From Bactrocera neohumeralis (taxonomy: Eukaryota > Arthropoda > Insecta > Diptera > Tephritidae): a stretch of 64,000 bases of DNA. The notes beneath the pieces are model-generated. The model was not told where the DNA came from. It ran no database searches and worked only from the letters and a program-made list of their open reading frames with translations. The stretch is taken from contig NW_026089625.1 in NCBI RefSeq assembly GCF_024586455.1, positions 682,001 through 746,000 of the forward strand. Direction: 5' to 3'. Shown one piece after another: positions 23,439-38,600 of this stretch; positions within the stretch are counted from its first letter, which is position 1, and every line of letters begins with the position of its first letter. A program made the translations under genes and the position numbers.

Positions 23439-26400
23439 CGAATGTAGTACGAATTGAGTTTTGTTTTAATTTAAGCCAAATTAGTTTGAGATTGTGATGC
23501 AATTATTTTATGTTCTTTTATGTACACATTACATTGTTAGCCTTTAAATTATATTTTAATTTTTCAATATTATTATATAGTTACCATATAGTTTTTTTTT
23601 TCAAAAAGTATATATGTAAGTGCTTACATTGTTGATTGCAATGTTCTATACGATTACACTTTTGTATATCTTTTTTCGACAGGCAGCAATGTGTAGAACA
23701 ATACATATTTGGTACTTCTTTTCGTTTTTCTTTTATTTCAGTAATAAATAACTTAAAGGTAGGCCATGCAAATAGAACAGAACATTAAAAGTTGTCAGTT
23801 TTTATGAGTTTGTTATTTCGCAGGTTTATATACGTTTTTCTAACCGTCTCAGGTATAAAATCCTATATATGTATGTACATAACCTGGTTGAACTTTCGGT
23901 AATTAACAATACTTAAATGTATTAGCATTTTTAATATTTGTTTAAGTTAAGTATTGATATTGTACAAAATAAAAAACAGTTATATGTATAATTATGTATA
24001 TATGAAAGATTAAGTCTCCAGACTTTTTATTATTTTCATATATTAGGACTTTTATTAAAAATATTCAAGTATATATGCGCATATACATATGTACAAGTAT
24101 GTAGATAACGTGCGTACTCTATGTGTTAAAAGCTGCAAGTGTTTGTAAAATTATAGAGTAGTATTTTATACATACTGTAATTATGTATATAAATACATAA
24201 AATTAACCTATTGTTTTGTGAGAAAATTTTTGATACAAACATTTGATCTGTTATTTAAATAATAATTATTCAAATTGAAATTATGAAAACATATAAACGT
24301 TTGAAAATTGAGTACTAATATATACATATGTATGTATATATTTTTGTGTTTGTATTTTTCATAACAGTTTTATGAAAATTATTACCTAATATTTATAAGT
24401 TCTGCTCTTTACTATTTCCCTTAATTATTGTTATGGGTTTTTCATATTCTAATTCTCACTAAATTTACATTTTGTGTTAAAAGTGTAAAGAGATTTACTA
24501 CTTACAATTAGTCTCAAAAAACAGTAAATGCCACTTGTCGTTTAAATAATTTTGCTCGTTTACGCTTTGTCATTTACTTATAATATTTGTATCAATTCTC
24601 TGTTTGGATGTATTAATAAATATTTAAATATTCATCTAAGCAGTTTGTAATGAGATTTTAAATTTTTCTACTAAATACAAATTAAAAACAATTATGTATT
24701 TAAAATACATTTTCACACACAAAAATTTCCCTTCTAATTATTTTTTGGTTTCTTCACATAAAAATGGAAAACAATGTAAAAAGGGGAAAACAGGAATATA
24801 GGGAATTAAAATACATATTCACACACAAAAATTTCACTTTTTAAATTTTTTTGTTTTCTTCACATAAAAATGGAAAACATTGTAAAAAGAGGAAAACAGG
24901 GACAGAATGAAATATTAACAATCGACAGGAAAATATCGCATTTTTAGGTTTATCACTAAACACATTTCTATGTGATATTTTAATGAATATTGAAAATGTA
25001 ATGGGCCATAAAATGTCAATTATTAATATTTCCATAAGCAATCATACTTTTAAAATTATTACTAAAATTATCTGTAGTTATAAAACTGCTAATAAAATAA
25101 GATTATAATGTTTAATCGAAAATATCGATTATTGTACGCAGAAATGATAGTTTGTCATTTAACTTGTATAACAATTATACGTTTAGTATACATTTTTACC
25201 ATCTACCTTCTTTACATTTATTTCGAAGGTTTAAAACCTTTTAAGAGTAGTAATTAGTGATACATATAAATTTAGCAACTTTTGGTATAATAATAAATAA
25301 GTCTAATTACAGAATTTAATTACTACAATATTTTTGAATATTTCTTTTTCCGCAAATAATACCCAAATACCATATGCACACAAATGATAATTCGTTTTGT
25401 TGTTCGATTACAAAAAACAATGCTCAAACATTCAAGTGTTCAGTTTTAATAACTATCTTATGACATAAATATATATTTTTTTGTTTTACAAAAATGCACT
25501 AATCGAATAAACATTTGTACCACTTAATTGTGATCATAGCCTCTAAAAATGGTTCGTTCTTAATCTTATTTTTATATTTACTGCACTTAAGGCGCTGTTT
25601 TCCATGTAAATTTCTTCTTATGAAACAACTTCCTCTATATTAACTCTTCATATTAGCATATAATTTACTAACCAGAATTATTAACATATCCATTCACTTT
25701 AACTTACTTCACTTTCTAAATTTAATGTTCTATACGGTGCATCTTTAATATTTTTAATTAAATGTTTTTATTATAATATTTTTTTATATACTGTACTATG
25801 GGAATGTATTCATATTTTAGTGTGTATATATAAATTATTATTTATCTTTTTATTTGTTTGATTTTTTTATGTGGGGAAAAATGTAAATCACTCGTCTTAT
25901 GAACACCGACTGATCACATCGATCATGAATTCGATTAACGTTAGCAATTGCACTGAAATATCAACCGCTTAGCTACATATTGTATTATTTCGTCGTCCTT
26001 TCATTGAGTTTGAATAATTGAGGCAATGAACGATGATAATATTAGTTCATTACATAAACAGTATTTTATTGGCTTATTGTGTATGTGTGGTCTTTTAGAA
26101 AAAATAATAGTAATGTTTTGCCTTTAACTTTTTTGTAGTCGATATATGTATCGAAATATGTACATATATTTCCAAATATAAAGAAATGGGCCATTCTTTC
26201 ACACTACAGTGAAAAATAGTCTCCGCAATCATGTCGGTCTTCATAATTGGGTTGAATGCTCTTTAGTCAAAATTGACCATATTTATATCTAAAAGTCGTT
26301 TTTCCTGATAATATAATAAATTGTCCTATATTATATTATATCATATTCATTTTATGTTACATAATTTTATATTATTTCATTTATTTAATTTATAATTTGA

Positions 26401-29400
26401 ACTTATATAAGAGGTATTTCTATATTTCCGAGAGTTTTTTGTTCTCCTTTATCGCCCTTCGTTTTTCAATCAATTTGATCTCTATATTTTACTTATTTTT
26501 CTTTTGTTTAAATATAATATGCACACACAAGCAAAGTGTCTCGAATGTATTTACATAAAATGCAGTGAAAAAAACTTCATACACAAAATGATGATTTCAA
26601 AATGGATATAAGCCTTTTTTAGGAAGTGGTAAAGAAATTATTAATTAGTAATTTTTACTATTATTGAATGACCGGCGTTATCAAACTCTAACTAATTTTT
26701 CGAAGTAAAAATCTGTGTGGATTATTATACATGTACTATTATATGTACATACTACTTATCGCACAATTGACTCAATAATTGAAAGAAATTTTAAAATATA
26801 AAACTCACCTCACTATTTGAATTAGAATGAAGTGCTATAACACTCTTGATAACTTCAAATCTACATATGTATGTGGTTTCATTCGTACTCCCAAGATTAC
26901 AAGTCACCTAATAGAGAATTCAAATAATAACTGTAAACAAACTGAAAAGAGAATATCAAAAAGAAATGATTACACGAAATATTTTTATTATATCAACTTT
27001 ACATTTTTATTAATTTGCATTACAAACTTAAGAAGACAAAAAACGGAAAAGGCTTATGTAGTAGAAAAAATTTACTATTAATTTTTATTATTAAAAGTTG
27101 TAACATAACTGCTATTAACTACAACGACACGAAAAGTATACGTTTGGTGTCTATTTATAGTATATAACGTGTTTAAGAATATCTTTATATAGAGTTACAT
27201 CTGTAGAAAAACTTAAGTTGTAATTAATAAAAAAACAATATTTTTATATAATTAAAAAAATAACAATAATTTACCCTTAACAGTTGCTGCACCTACATAA
27301 ATACATTGCATTTCAGATATACTATGTAACTTTTAAATTAACTAACATAAATCAAGTAAGAATTCTTTATATTATTTAATGGATATTATATTTGAAAGTT
27401 TCATTGCCCTTTTTATCTTGTTTAATAAATTAATAAAGCAAACAATAGTGTTTTAGCCACTGAACACCTTAATAATAAAAATTTCATTTTCTTCTCGTTA
27501 ATTACACTTAATTAATTAGGCTTTCTAAAGCTAAGACAATTAACTAGGTTTTTACGTCTATTATTTTTATTTTACAACAATATTGGGTAAATTACATGCT
27601 ATATGTATTTATTGGACTAATATCTCACAATCAAATTATCCTCCTTCGTTTTTTTTAATTACAGAAAAAGGAAAAAAACATTTCAAATAACAAACAATTT
27701 TTTTTTTACTTCAAATCAATAGAAAATAACTGAAAGTTCATAGTTAATAAAATCCCAGATATATTATATGAAATGGAAACAAAAATAAAGTTGGATTTCA
27801 TCTTCTTATACGTAGTATCTAGTGCATTAGTATCTGACTGCATTTCAACTAATGGACCACATTTTGCAAGATAACCCAGGGACAAGCTTTAATCTTATTA
27901 AATGAAAATGGCTTTTAGGTATATTTTAATTCTAAATAAATAAAAATATTAAAATCATAACCGGTTAGTAACCACAACTGTGCATTATGTAAATTTTTCC
28001 TACTCTAGTGTCAATTTTTTTTCAAGTGTAAATTTTCTATTTTATAAATAAAAAAAAATATTGGAATCAAAATAAATAACATTTTCAAAATTTAAACAAT
28101 ATAAACATTTTACTGGAATTAGAAAATTAGTAATTATATGTATATGTATGAGTTTTTGAAGCGTATTTATGGGTACACGTTTTTTTTATAAAAGAACGCT
28201 GTTCATAAAATGCTTATCTTGCTTTATAATTTTTGGCTATTTTTCTCCAACCGTCTCCTACGCCAACGTAACTATTACCTATCATTTGCATTGTACAAAG
28301 TACAATTTTCAATTACTTCATCTACAATTTGTATACTTTTGCGATATAATAGAATTATTTTGATATATCACTGCATTTTTTGTTTGAAACTTTATGCTTG
28401 TTTATAAGTTTGTAGCAGATTTGTAGTATTATTTTTTATAAATTCAATTGAAATTTAAATTTAGATTTTTTTCGAAAAATTAATATTTTTAGTTGGTGCG
28501 GTGCAAAATAGTCAGTGTAAATATTTTTATAACAAAATCGTTTACCGTTTCCCCTTAATTTAATATGCTTATTGGATTAAACTTGACTGTTTTACAGTTC
28601 GAAATATTTAAAACTTTAAACATTACTTTTCTTAGTGTTTTATAAGAATTATGTACTTAAACATAACGCTTAATAATTAATTAATTTCCTCAACTTGCAC
28701 TTGCAAAAATGTAATTATTTTTGAAAGATTTGTATAATATATGTAGTATATACACACATGCGTCCTTAAATTTTAACACTTTTTTACTAAGTAATTAATG
28801 TCGTTTCACCCACTATAATTCTTTTACATTTTAGCTTTGTTTTATGTTCTTCATTTGAATTACACGGTTTAACAAATAAGAATTGAAATATTTTATTTAA
28901 TCTGGCCAGTCCACCTCAATCAGGCTTCCACTAATAGCAATTTTTCCTTTTCCACCGTAAATTTGTTTGCAATACGCGCTATGTTTTTAATATCTACAGT
29001 TAATTTTTGTTATTATTGAACTGATGACAACAGGTTTTAATTTCTTTTCGCAATTGATTTTCTTTTCGGTAATTTTCATATATGTAGATACGTTATATCC
29101 AATAAAACGTATCAGCTTGGAATTAGATTATGCATATTTGTGGTTCTTAACAAGTTTTTTATTGGTCTCGAGGTCTTAATAAGGTTTTGTATTGGTATTT
29201 TTCATGAAACGAAGTATTCAAGTTCCTATATTCATGCAAAATTCTATTTTATATTTACGTAATTTTATGCACATACATATATTTAACACATCTTCATTTT
29301 TTTAGCTATTTTGATATATTTGTAACAGTATTATGTAAATAAATGCTAAGATTCTATTGCACCTAGGTACATGTTTCTCTTTTTGCTTCCAATGTTTATA

Positions 29401-29578
29401 ATTGAAAAAAAAATGTTTGTTAACACAAGAAAATAATTAAAATTTCATGGTTGCTATATACATATTATTAAATATATTACTTCATATATTTTTTCGTTCA
29501 TGTCAATATGCAGTTCTTTTTATTGTTGAGTTGTCGACGGCCGTTAGTAGTGTATATTGAATTCCAGACTTTTTATGG
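20656..29578 (-). other. AT-rich stretch downstream of tai (3' UTR plus intergenic)
   Basis: No coding gene or transposon is evident in nearly 9 kb, which is notable beside the TE-dense introns. The part next to 29578 must be the tai 3' UTR on the minus strand. Its end cannot be placed, because TTTATT (minus-strand AATAAA) occurs many times. The longest ATG frame, 22565-22936, is low-complexity and unlike any family I know. Confidence 0.5.
24701..24915. repeat. Tandem duplication, 106-bp period
   Basis: The block beginning taaaatacat, with ttcacacacaaaaatttc and cttcacataaaaatggaaaa, occurs at 24701 and again at 24807 with few differences. It lies in the AT-rich stretch beyond tai. Confidence 0.8.
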
Positions 29579-29610
29579 TCACCTTGTAGCATTGTTGCCA
29601 AAGAAATCTT
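29579..29610 (-). CDS. tai: tai terminal coding exon, 32 coding bases
   Basis: After acceptor attgcag it supplies two bases of a Gln codon, then DFFGNNATR and TGA at 29581-29579. The 3' UTR follows. It is placed by phase and acceptor and because it gives tai a plausible aromatic C-terminus, QDFFGNNATR. Confidence 0.8.
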
Positions 29611-32600
29611 CTGCAATTAAAATATGCCGAAAATTGTAATACAAAAATTTATTTTCATTATGAAGTTTTAGATTGCGAATCAAATAGTCTGCCAAAGATG
29701 AGTTAATAATTTCATTCAATAAATTTTTATTTCAAAATAATATGCGTACACTTCTATAAATATATCCATTCTATATTAATAATATAGTTTGTTACTAATT
29801 CTCTAAATAATTAAGCGTAATACTTACGTGCATCGAAGCTAAAGTTCATGGAAGGATCTGGTGTATTAAGTAGTGCATTTTGGCTAACACCAGTTCCTAT
29901 TGACCCAGATTGATGTTGTTGCATGCTAAGCGAATTTGTACTATTTAAACCTCCAGAATTACCACCACTCATTGGTCCCTGTTGAGCACTGCTCAAGGGA
30001 CTTTGCGGGGTGGAAGTTATTCGCAGACCGCCAGGACCGCCATTTCCTCCGCCGCCACCTGGCACTCCGTTTCCACCAGAAGAAGCACCAGCTCCTCCAG
30101 CGGCAGCAGCCTGTTGTTGAGCACGTCCGCTTACTACAGCCCGCAATTCCTGTTTTACGAAATCAGAAGAGTTTGCTGCATTACCTGCTGAAAAAAACAA
30201 ACAAAGTAAAAAATAAACATTTAACAAAATAAATTAAAAAATTATAAACATTATTTTTCACTCTAATTATTTACATACATTGTTATTCTGATATGTTTAC
30301 ATGATACGTTATGATTTGTATGTATGAATAAAAAAATAATCCCATTTAATACATAACGATGCATACATATAACATAGTCAACAACACAAATGTGTAAAAA
30401 GGACGTTTAATCTAATGTTCATTTACCACCGATTGGCGCTCAAAATAAAATTATGTTATTTACAATACGAAAATCCAGTTCGGATTCGGTTTCTGCAACT
30501 TTATTTAAACTATGACTATGTTAAAATTATTACATATAAAAAAGTAATATAAAATTTAAATCTTTTTAGAAATGGAATGGAATACCAGCTGGTTTGTCTC
30601 TCAATAATTCACAAAAATAATGTGCCCCAAAAGTTATCGATTAACGATTTCCCATTTTAATCAACTTGGCCTAATTACTTTTAATTTCATATGTACATCA
30701 AATATATTAATATTTTAATAAAATAAAGCAAATAAATAAATCAAATAAGCAATATATAGTTTTATTTTAAAATTTTACAATTTTATAGAAAGTTGTAATG
30801 AAATAACGGTTTTGATCTGTGCATAAAATTAATGAAATGCATAACGTATTTTTTAATACATTTACGTAAGCCATTCGCTAACGGGCAGAATGTATAAATA
30901 ATCAGATAGAACGATGTAGGAAGTAAGGAAGTTTGTGTAATTTATTTTAGTAATTATATCTAACATACAAAGCATTTATGTACATCATGAGTATATACAA
31001 TAAAAGTGTGAGCTCAACAACGGTAAGTACTAACCAAAAATTTTAATATCAAAATAACAGTTTGACAAATACACCATATTTTTTGAAATAAATATATTAT
31101 TCAGAGCACATTTGCATGTTTCGCTTTTCGGGTTATTATGTGAAAAATTAAATATCTGCAAATAATTTCATTATACTAACAATTTCGGCTATTTTTACTC
31201 ACATATACACATTAATATGATTAATACAGAAGGATTTCAATACAAATATTTTTTTTTATTTTATTTTATTAACTTCAGAACACCAATTTGATTTAAATAA
31301 TAAAACATGGTTTGGAAGAAATTCTAATTTTTTAGATCGAAAAAATTTACACATAGTAGATCAGTATTCTTTGTGAAAAAATTTTTATGGTCTTCCTTTT
31401 TACATTATCGGCCTGATAATAAACATAAAGATCGAATATAAGTTTAACATCTATATACATTAAGTATATATTTTTGTATTAGATACAAATGTAGGGAATG
31501 CACATATTATATGGTACAAATTATATATGTATATTATTTTATATTCCAAGTTGGTAAACGCTTACCGGCCTGAGCGCGACCATAAAATTCGTTTTGTGTT
31601 TGTTGTGGGGTCGCATGAGCAGCATGCTGCATATTATTGTACATCATGCCACCAAAGCCAACAATACCGACACTCCCGCCGACGCTGACACCGCCATTTA
31701 CGCCGAGGCTTGTGGCGGCGCCATTGCCGCTTGTACCTACAATATTTTCGTGATTTACATTCGCAATGAAAGGGCGTGGAGAGCCTGTTTTGGGTTAATA
31801 CGAGATTTGCATTTTAAGTTCAAAACTATATTTACTGGACGTATTCAGAAATATTTCTAATAGTAAAACTTTTCTAATAGATTTATAAATTATAATAAAT
31901 AAATGTGGAGCACTAAAATCGGTTCAGTACTCTTCTTGGCGGTTACTGTTTACTGAGTAACTAATATAATAAAGCAAATACGAATAAATAGTCGTGTTTA
32001 CGCTTTTGTGTATTTTTTTAATTTAAAAAAATTCAATAGATAATATTTGACATTTAAGGTAATACGAATATTTCGATAACATACAATTTATGTAGTTCGA
32101 TTTGACTTTAGGCATAAGCCTTAGCGTTTATTTGCTAAAAATTTTTTTAGCAATCAGTATTTTTTTATCCAAAATTTAATTGTTAATTTTTTGATTTATT
32201 CGTCTACAATGTTTTTTTTTTTGATATCTTTTAAGCGATAGTTTCAGTGCGATTTTCGAAAAACCGATTTTTTTTGTTGCTTTATCAGATTAGTGGAGAA
32301 CCTTGCGACTCCAATTTTTAAACGCGTTTTTCTCAGAATGGTGCTATGGAAGTTTTTTAATTTTTTTTGTTTGAAATCTTCCTATTTTTTTCTATGAAAA
32401 ACTGTCGAAAACAGGGCCAAAATCGATACGTTTTGATCAAAAGCGGGATAGCGACTTTCCCACAGATAAATAATTTTTTTGAAATTTTTCTTTTAGATCA
32501 AAATTGTATTGTAGCTATTATACAACCAATAAATAAACATAAAAAAAATATTTTGTATTCGTCATGAATGAACGTAAAAAAACTGGACCGATTAGTTAAT

Positions 32601-35600
32601 TTCAACCTTAAGAATCGCGAAAATCAGTGATTTGTCGGAAAGTCACACTGAAACGGATCAATTTCAACCTTAAGAATCGCGAAAATCAGTGATTTGTCGG
32701 AAAGTCACACTGAAACGATCCCCTAACTTACTAATTGTTGCTTCGCCATGCGTAAAGCAGTTATTATCCTACTTTTCGGTATCAGCAGAAATTTTTCCAT
32801 CAAACTATTATTTTTCATTAACACATGTAATTTCTTTTCAGTGTAATGTTAAGTATAAAAATTACCTAAACATTCATAACTCAAATTGTAAACAAAAAAG
32901 TGTGAAAATAAAATTTTGTTAAAATCTAAATTAATGTTTTAAAGTAATTTTAATTGTTTTTAAGTCGCTGAATTGAATTTTAATGGTACTAGAAAGGGAA
33001 AGGTTAAATTTGAGAACTTGTATTTTCGTCATATATATTTTATTATTTGATAGATTTGATTTTTAAGTACTTATTTGCAGTTTTCACATTAGGGAACATC
33101 GAAAAATACACCACGCATTGCTTAAAATTGATACACTTAATATTCTCATATGAATTATAATTGGAAACATACCCACTGGGGCTCGAGGCTTATAACCACA
33201 AAAGGCAGAGAGTTAATGAAAGCTCTTCAAATGACTGGGTGCAGTACTCGTATCATGTCTAGTGGAACACCAACTTTTTGGCCAACAGATCCACTTAAAA
33301 CACAAGATCTTATTGATTTTTTCATTACAAAACATGTCTCTTCAAATTATATGTGCATAGAAAGCGGTTTGGATATGACCTCTGACCATTCACCAGTATA
33401 TTTAACACTACACGAAAGGGTTGTTATTAAGAAACTTCCACTTACGCTAACAAATAAAAATATTGACTGGGAATACTTTAAGCAATTGCTATCCAATGTT
33501 GATAGTCACGTAAAAATAAGTTGTAATTCCGAGCTAGATAACGAAATCATGAATTTGACAAATACAATTCAATATGCAGCATGGAGTAGTACACCAATTA
33601 AAAGAAACGTCACAGCAGGTCATAAGCATACTATAGAAATTAAAGAAATGGTAGCAGAAAAACGCCGATTACGCCGAAAGTGACAACAAACAAGATCTCC
33701 ATCTGACAAAAGTTGTCTTAGCAAATTGTGTAAAAAACTTACCAATAAGATAAAGGCATTTAAAAATATAACTCTCAGCTATTATCTGAACGACCATAGA
33801 AAAAATCGACTGGGTTTGACCTTATTACCAGTGAAATACCTGTACTGAATACAGCTTCCTCACAACGTTGTATGTAAAATTACTGCTATAATGAATGCTA
33901 CTATAAATCGTCAATACGTATCTATTTATTGGAAAACTGCAGAGGTAAATATGTTCAATAAACCCGGTAATCCAACGCATGAAATTACTTCGTATCGGCC
34001 CATATCTTTCCTGCCAATACTTTCAAAACTTTTGGAAAAACTGCTTGCTGTGCGTATTAACAACATAATTGAAGGAAGCTGATACCGGTGCATCAGTTTG
34101 GCTTTCGAAAAAACGAGAGACTAAATCAGTACACATTGATTTCACATACAACAATACTACTACGCCTTGGTATGTTCGCAGTCACGATCTTGAACGCGAT
34201 CTCGGAATTGACTCAGTTGCTGCATCGTATTAGTTACAATAGCAATGAAATAAAAAAAAAATAAAAAATTTAAAAAATATGAATTAACCATGCGCATCCT
34301 GTTTAGATTTGCGTCTATAAGTTCTGGGTTATTTCAAAACTTATAATATTACAACAAATATCAGAGAAATATGCTTATTAAGTAAAGGATAAATAGTCTT
34401 TTGAAAAAAGATGTTTTCGCAGAAACCACCCCTGCAGCCATCTGCTTGGAGCGGAACCGCCTCCTAGGAGCATCAAAAGGTCATTCCTGGACTACGTCGA
34501 CGACGTCGTACAGTACGCCAACCGGACTTCGGACGCAACTAACTTTCGACAGGTACTGACCGCCATTCACAGCGAAGCCATCAACACCTTCACCAACTCC
34601 CTTTCCGTGAATGGCGTTCTTGGAATCAAACCACCACCCATAGCAGACGAAGAGCTCCAGCTGCCGCGAGAAACGCGTGTGACCCTTGCGCAACTTCGTT
34701 CTGGATACTGTAGCAGGTTAAACTCCTACTTATCCAGAATAGACCCTGACATACTGAATGTATGTCCTGCATGCAACGAGTCTCCGCATGACACTGACCA
34801 CCTCTTTGCATGCCCTACGAACCCTACTCATCTAACACCCTCCTCCCTTTGGTCCGACCCCGTCGAAACAGCACGTTTCCTGGGCCTACCGTTAGATAAC
34901 ATCGACGACAACACAAATGACATTTACCATCCCAACGGGGATTGAATTTCCGTTAAGACAACAACAACAACAACAGAGCGAAGCAAAAAAAAATTTAATT
35001 GTGAAAAATGAGCAAATGATCGTCGATGATCACTAACTCCCATACCCACGACAACTATGTACATAAACATACGTACATATGTATATACTATATTACCGCC
35101 GAAATGTATAAATCGTCGCTAAGTTAACAAAATTCGTTGAATCGACAATTTTGCGACATGTTGGCGATGTTGGCAGTTCTGTACTTTTTGCAGTGCTTTG
35201 TTTTGAAGTACTGTAATTTTCGATTGGACTCCATTTTCATGCCGTCAAATTTAGATAAAATGAGCTAAATCAAGGAATGTGCTTTGAACTTATACAAAAA
35301 ATGATAATTGTACAGAAATTGTATAATTTAATGTCAGATATAGTACATAATATGACACAAATGAAAAAAACAAATTTAAGTTCTTTAACACTCTCTGCTT
35401 TCATATTCCTAATTAAACCAAAATGTTGTGATATATAAAATTATTCGACAATAGAAAAAAAACATTGTTTTGTAAAAATTGGAAATTAGTTTGCGGTGCT
35501 CAGTAGTACTCATGCTTGAGTATGAATGCGTGAGTATGCTCGACCGCCAATACATCGGCCCTCGCTGCTTTGTAGTTCTTCAGACGGGTAATTGCTATTC

Positions 35601-38600
35601 GATTTCATAGTCTGTCAATGAAGCGTCTGAACGTCTGCACGTCTTCAATTGGTGAATCGGTTTCACTATCTCCTGGTTTTATGCTTTCACTGACATTCAG
35701 CACGTTGGAGAAGTATTTCCTTCATAATTTTAGTATACTCTGGACATCCGTAACTAGATCACCTCAGGGGGTTCTACAAGAGGAGTGAGCCATGTGTTGA
35801 AGTTCACGCAAATGAGGAAAGTTCTCAGACTGCCATTCATTTGAGAGTGGGCAGAAAGTATTATTTTACAAATGGCTCAAGCAGCTCACGACTTCCGGTT
35901 TTAGACCAAGTATCCTCTGAGTAGCAAAAGAACATCCGTTTGAAGGCGAGCTAAAGTGAGAAGTCGAACCATCCCTCCCCAGGGTTGTGCGCTGGTTTTG
36001 GGACCCGCCCCGTAAAAAAACCTCCCGATGAAGAGGAAACAACAGCCTCGGACGAGAAACCCCCTTTTTGATGACGACAGCTTAACTTGCAATTGATAAT
36101 TAAGGATGTTTCCGATTTTTTTTATGTGATTAATTGTGAGCAGGATTTATTTTTTGTGTTCAGTTCAATAAATTTATTTTATAGACAGAGACCTAAGTGA
36201 ACAAAATGTGAATCTAATCATGAGACTAACAATATCGTGATCACTTCCGTGGCGACTGATGTAGATAAGCTTGAAAACTTGATGTCCCCATAATTCCAAT
36301 GCGGGCAAATTTAATGAAACTTTTATATTTTGACGATTTGACCGTACTGAATAATATATTTAAATTTAAATAACATATTTTTCAGTCAGAATGTCTAAGC
36401 TTAAATGTTGTTAGCTTATATAAAAAAGAATTAAATGTACAATTAACAAAGAAGAATGAATATATGTATGTTCGAAATCGAAAGTAGTCTTACTAAAAAG
36501 CGCACGAGGAAACAAAATATTTCAGAGACTTATTTTCACATTTTTAAACTCAATGATTTTAACGTTATTCAATTGAATAATATACAAGTACTTTTATACA
36601 GAAGTCTAATTAATATAATTAATATTGTTTACTTACTAACACTAAATTAAAAGTGGATTAGTATGCTTCTGAAATCTTTCATCAATATATATATTAAAAA
36701 GAGCTTTTGGCATCCTACTACTCTGACATCATTACGAGAAATACATAAAAAAATCAAATGGACATTCAGTACCAATATCAAAACTTTATAAATATGTTGG
36801 AGCTAAGGATCTTTCCACCTTACTATCCTACAAAGTTTGGTTTCTTTCTTTAGTACTTCATCATATTACGCTATTACGAAACTTCATTTCTTTAGCGTTA
36901 TTCGCAAACTTTTAGTAGTTTTGGACAATACTACAACATGCGTAGTAGTAAAGATATTTGCTGTCCTCGGAGATATATATATATATTTATCAAATATGGG
37001 CATGTTTTGCAAAAAAAATTAACAAGCTCAAGAATAATTTATGAATCATAGTATCGTTTTGTGAGTGTGGAATTGAGGGCGATTATGCCGTGCACGCAGG
37101 TTAGTAATGTTGACTTTACTTTTGCTATAATAACTTTAGCACGGACCATACATATAAATTAATATATTTCTTCATTGTGATCTTTTAGATACGTACATAT
37201 GTAGGTAAATCGCAATAACTATTACCGTTATTTTATACTTTTACAAAAAAAAAACGTTATCAGAACCAAATTATTACACAAAAAATATTCAATCAGAAGC
37301 AAATGGGAGGATGCAGAAATAAAAAAAATAAAAGTATTTTGCTTCTAGCACAACAACTTTGAGCAGATAAACGGTATTGGTTAAAACGATCTGTCAATTA
37401 GAAACCTACAAACCTACGTTAGAGAGCGGACATTCTCTGTGTTATTACTCTTTGATGTAAATATTAATAATATAACAATTTTCAATTACTACAAATGTTT
37501 TCACTTACCAGGTAAATGTTGGGTAGTTTGCGGAACGCTACCCTGGCGTTGCATTCGTTGCATTTGTTGTTGCTGGAATACGTTTGAGCTGGGTCCACCA
37601 TATGGTGACTGTGGAGATGGAGAATTTGAGGTACCACCACTAAAACCACCAGATTCGCCACCTTGAAAAGAATTTTGCCGCTGCAGACCGACATTAGTTC
37701 CAATATTACTAGTAACTGCATTGCCAGATACACCCCCTCCGTTTGGAGAGTTGAGACTTCGCCGCTGATTTTGATACGGACGTGTTGTATAAGGACTAAC
37801 ACCCTGCTAAAGGAATTACAAAAAATAAAAAAAATGTGCTCAAAGCTAAATTTTATTCACTAACTTGTAACTGCGCGCTTAACATAGGATTATGTTGTTG
37901 TAATGAATGACCGCGTTGAGTTGTCACATTTCCACTTAGTTGTACACTTGGCGTACTAACATTACCACTAGCATTCCATTGTTGAGATGACGGCATGCCT
38001 GTAGGTGATTGTATACCACCTGCTCCTCCACCAAAAGGCGGTTGGCGTGGTGATAGCTGCGGAGTAACATTAGCGTTTGCTGCTTGGGCAGCCTGAAACG
38101 CCATCTGTTGTTGTTGCTGAGCATTCACTTGTTGTTGCTGCTGTGAAATATGCTGTTGATGATGGGGCGATAGACGTTGTCCGCTTTGTGAATATTGCGG
38201 TGCATAACCTACGAGGTGGAGTGTAATAAAATATATGTGACGGGAAAATCAAAAATGAAATGCTGGTAACTAACCTGCATTCGTTTGTGGACTAAATGGT
38301 GCATTACGTTGCCCTGGACTTAACTGTTGTTGTTGTAGTAAACTCTGTGAAAAATTCGGACTCAGTTGCGAATCGGGCGGCAAGTTGGTACGAGATAAGG
38401 CGACATTTGGCGCTACTGTGTTATTCAACAGCGAACCAATGTTGTTGATGTTCGGATTTAGACCTATACGGCACATTTAGTATAAATAAATATAAAAAAT
38501 ATATGTAATTATTCTTTTTACGTACATAACTGATCTGTGCGCGCTGTTGCACTCTCAGGAACCAAAAGCTGTTGCTTTTGTTGTTGCTGAAGAAGACGCT

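Larger units (their letters stand above)
31737..37508 (-). other. tai intron, 5.8 kb, TE-filled
   Basis: It contains a small TIR element (32245-32711), two Jockey-type LINE relics (33140-34240 and 34425-34985) and a LINE 5' fragment (35886-36085). The last 1.4 kb before 37508 is plain AT-rich sequence. Confidence 0.7.

Noticed and set aside
24841..25041. 66-codon minus-strand frame
   Set aside because: It falls in a tandem duplication of AT-rich sequence, with no coding signs.
37482..37802. 106-codon minus-strand ATG frame
   Set aside because: It overlaps the tai exon 37509-37803 in the wrong frame. Phases of both neighbours fit the other frame.
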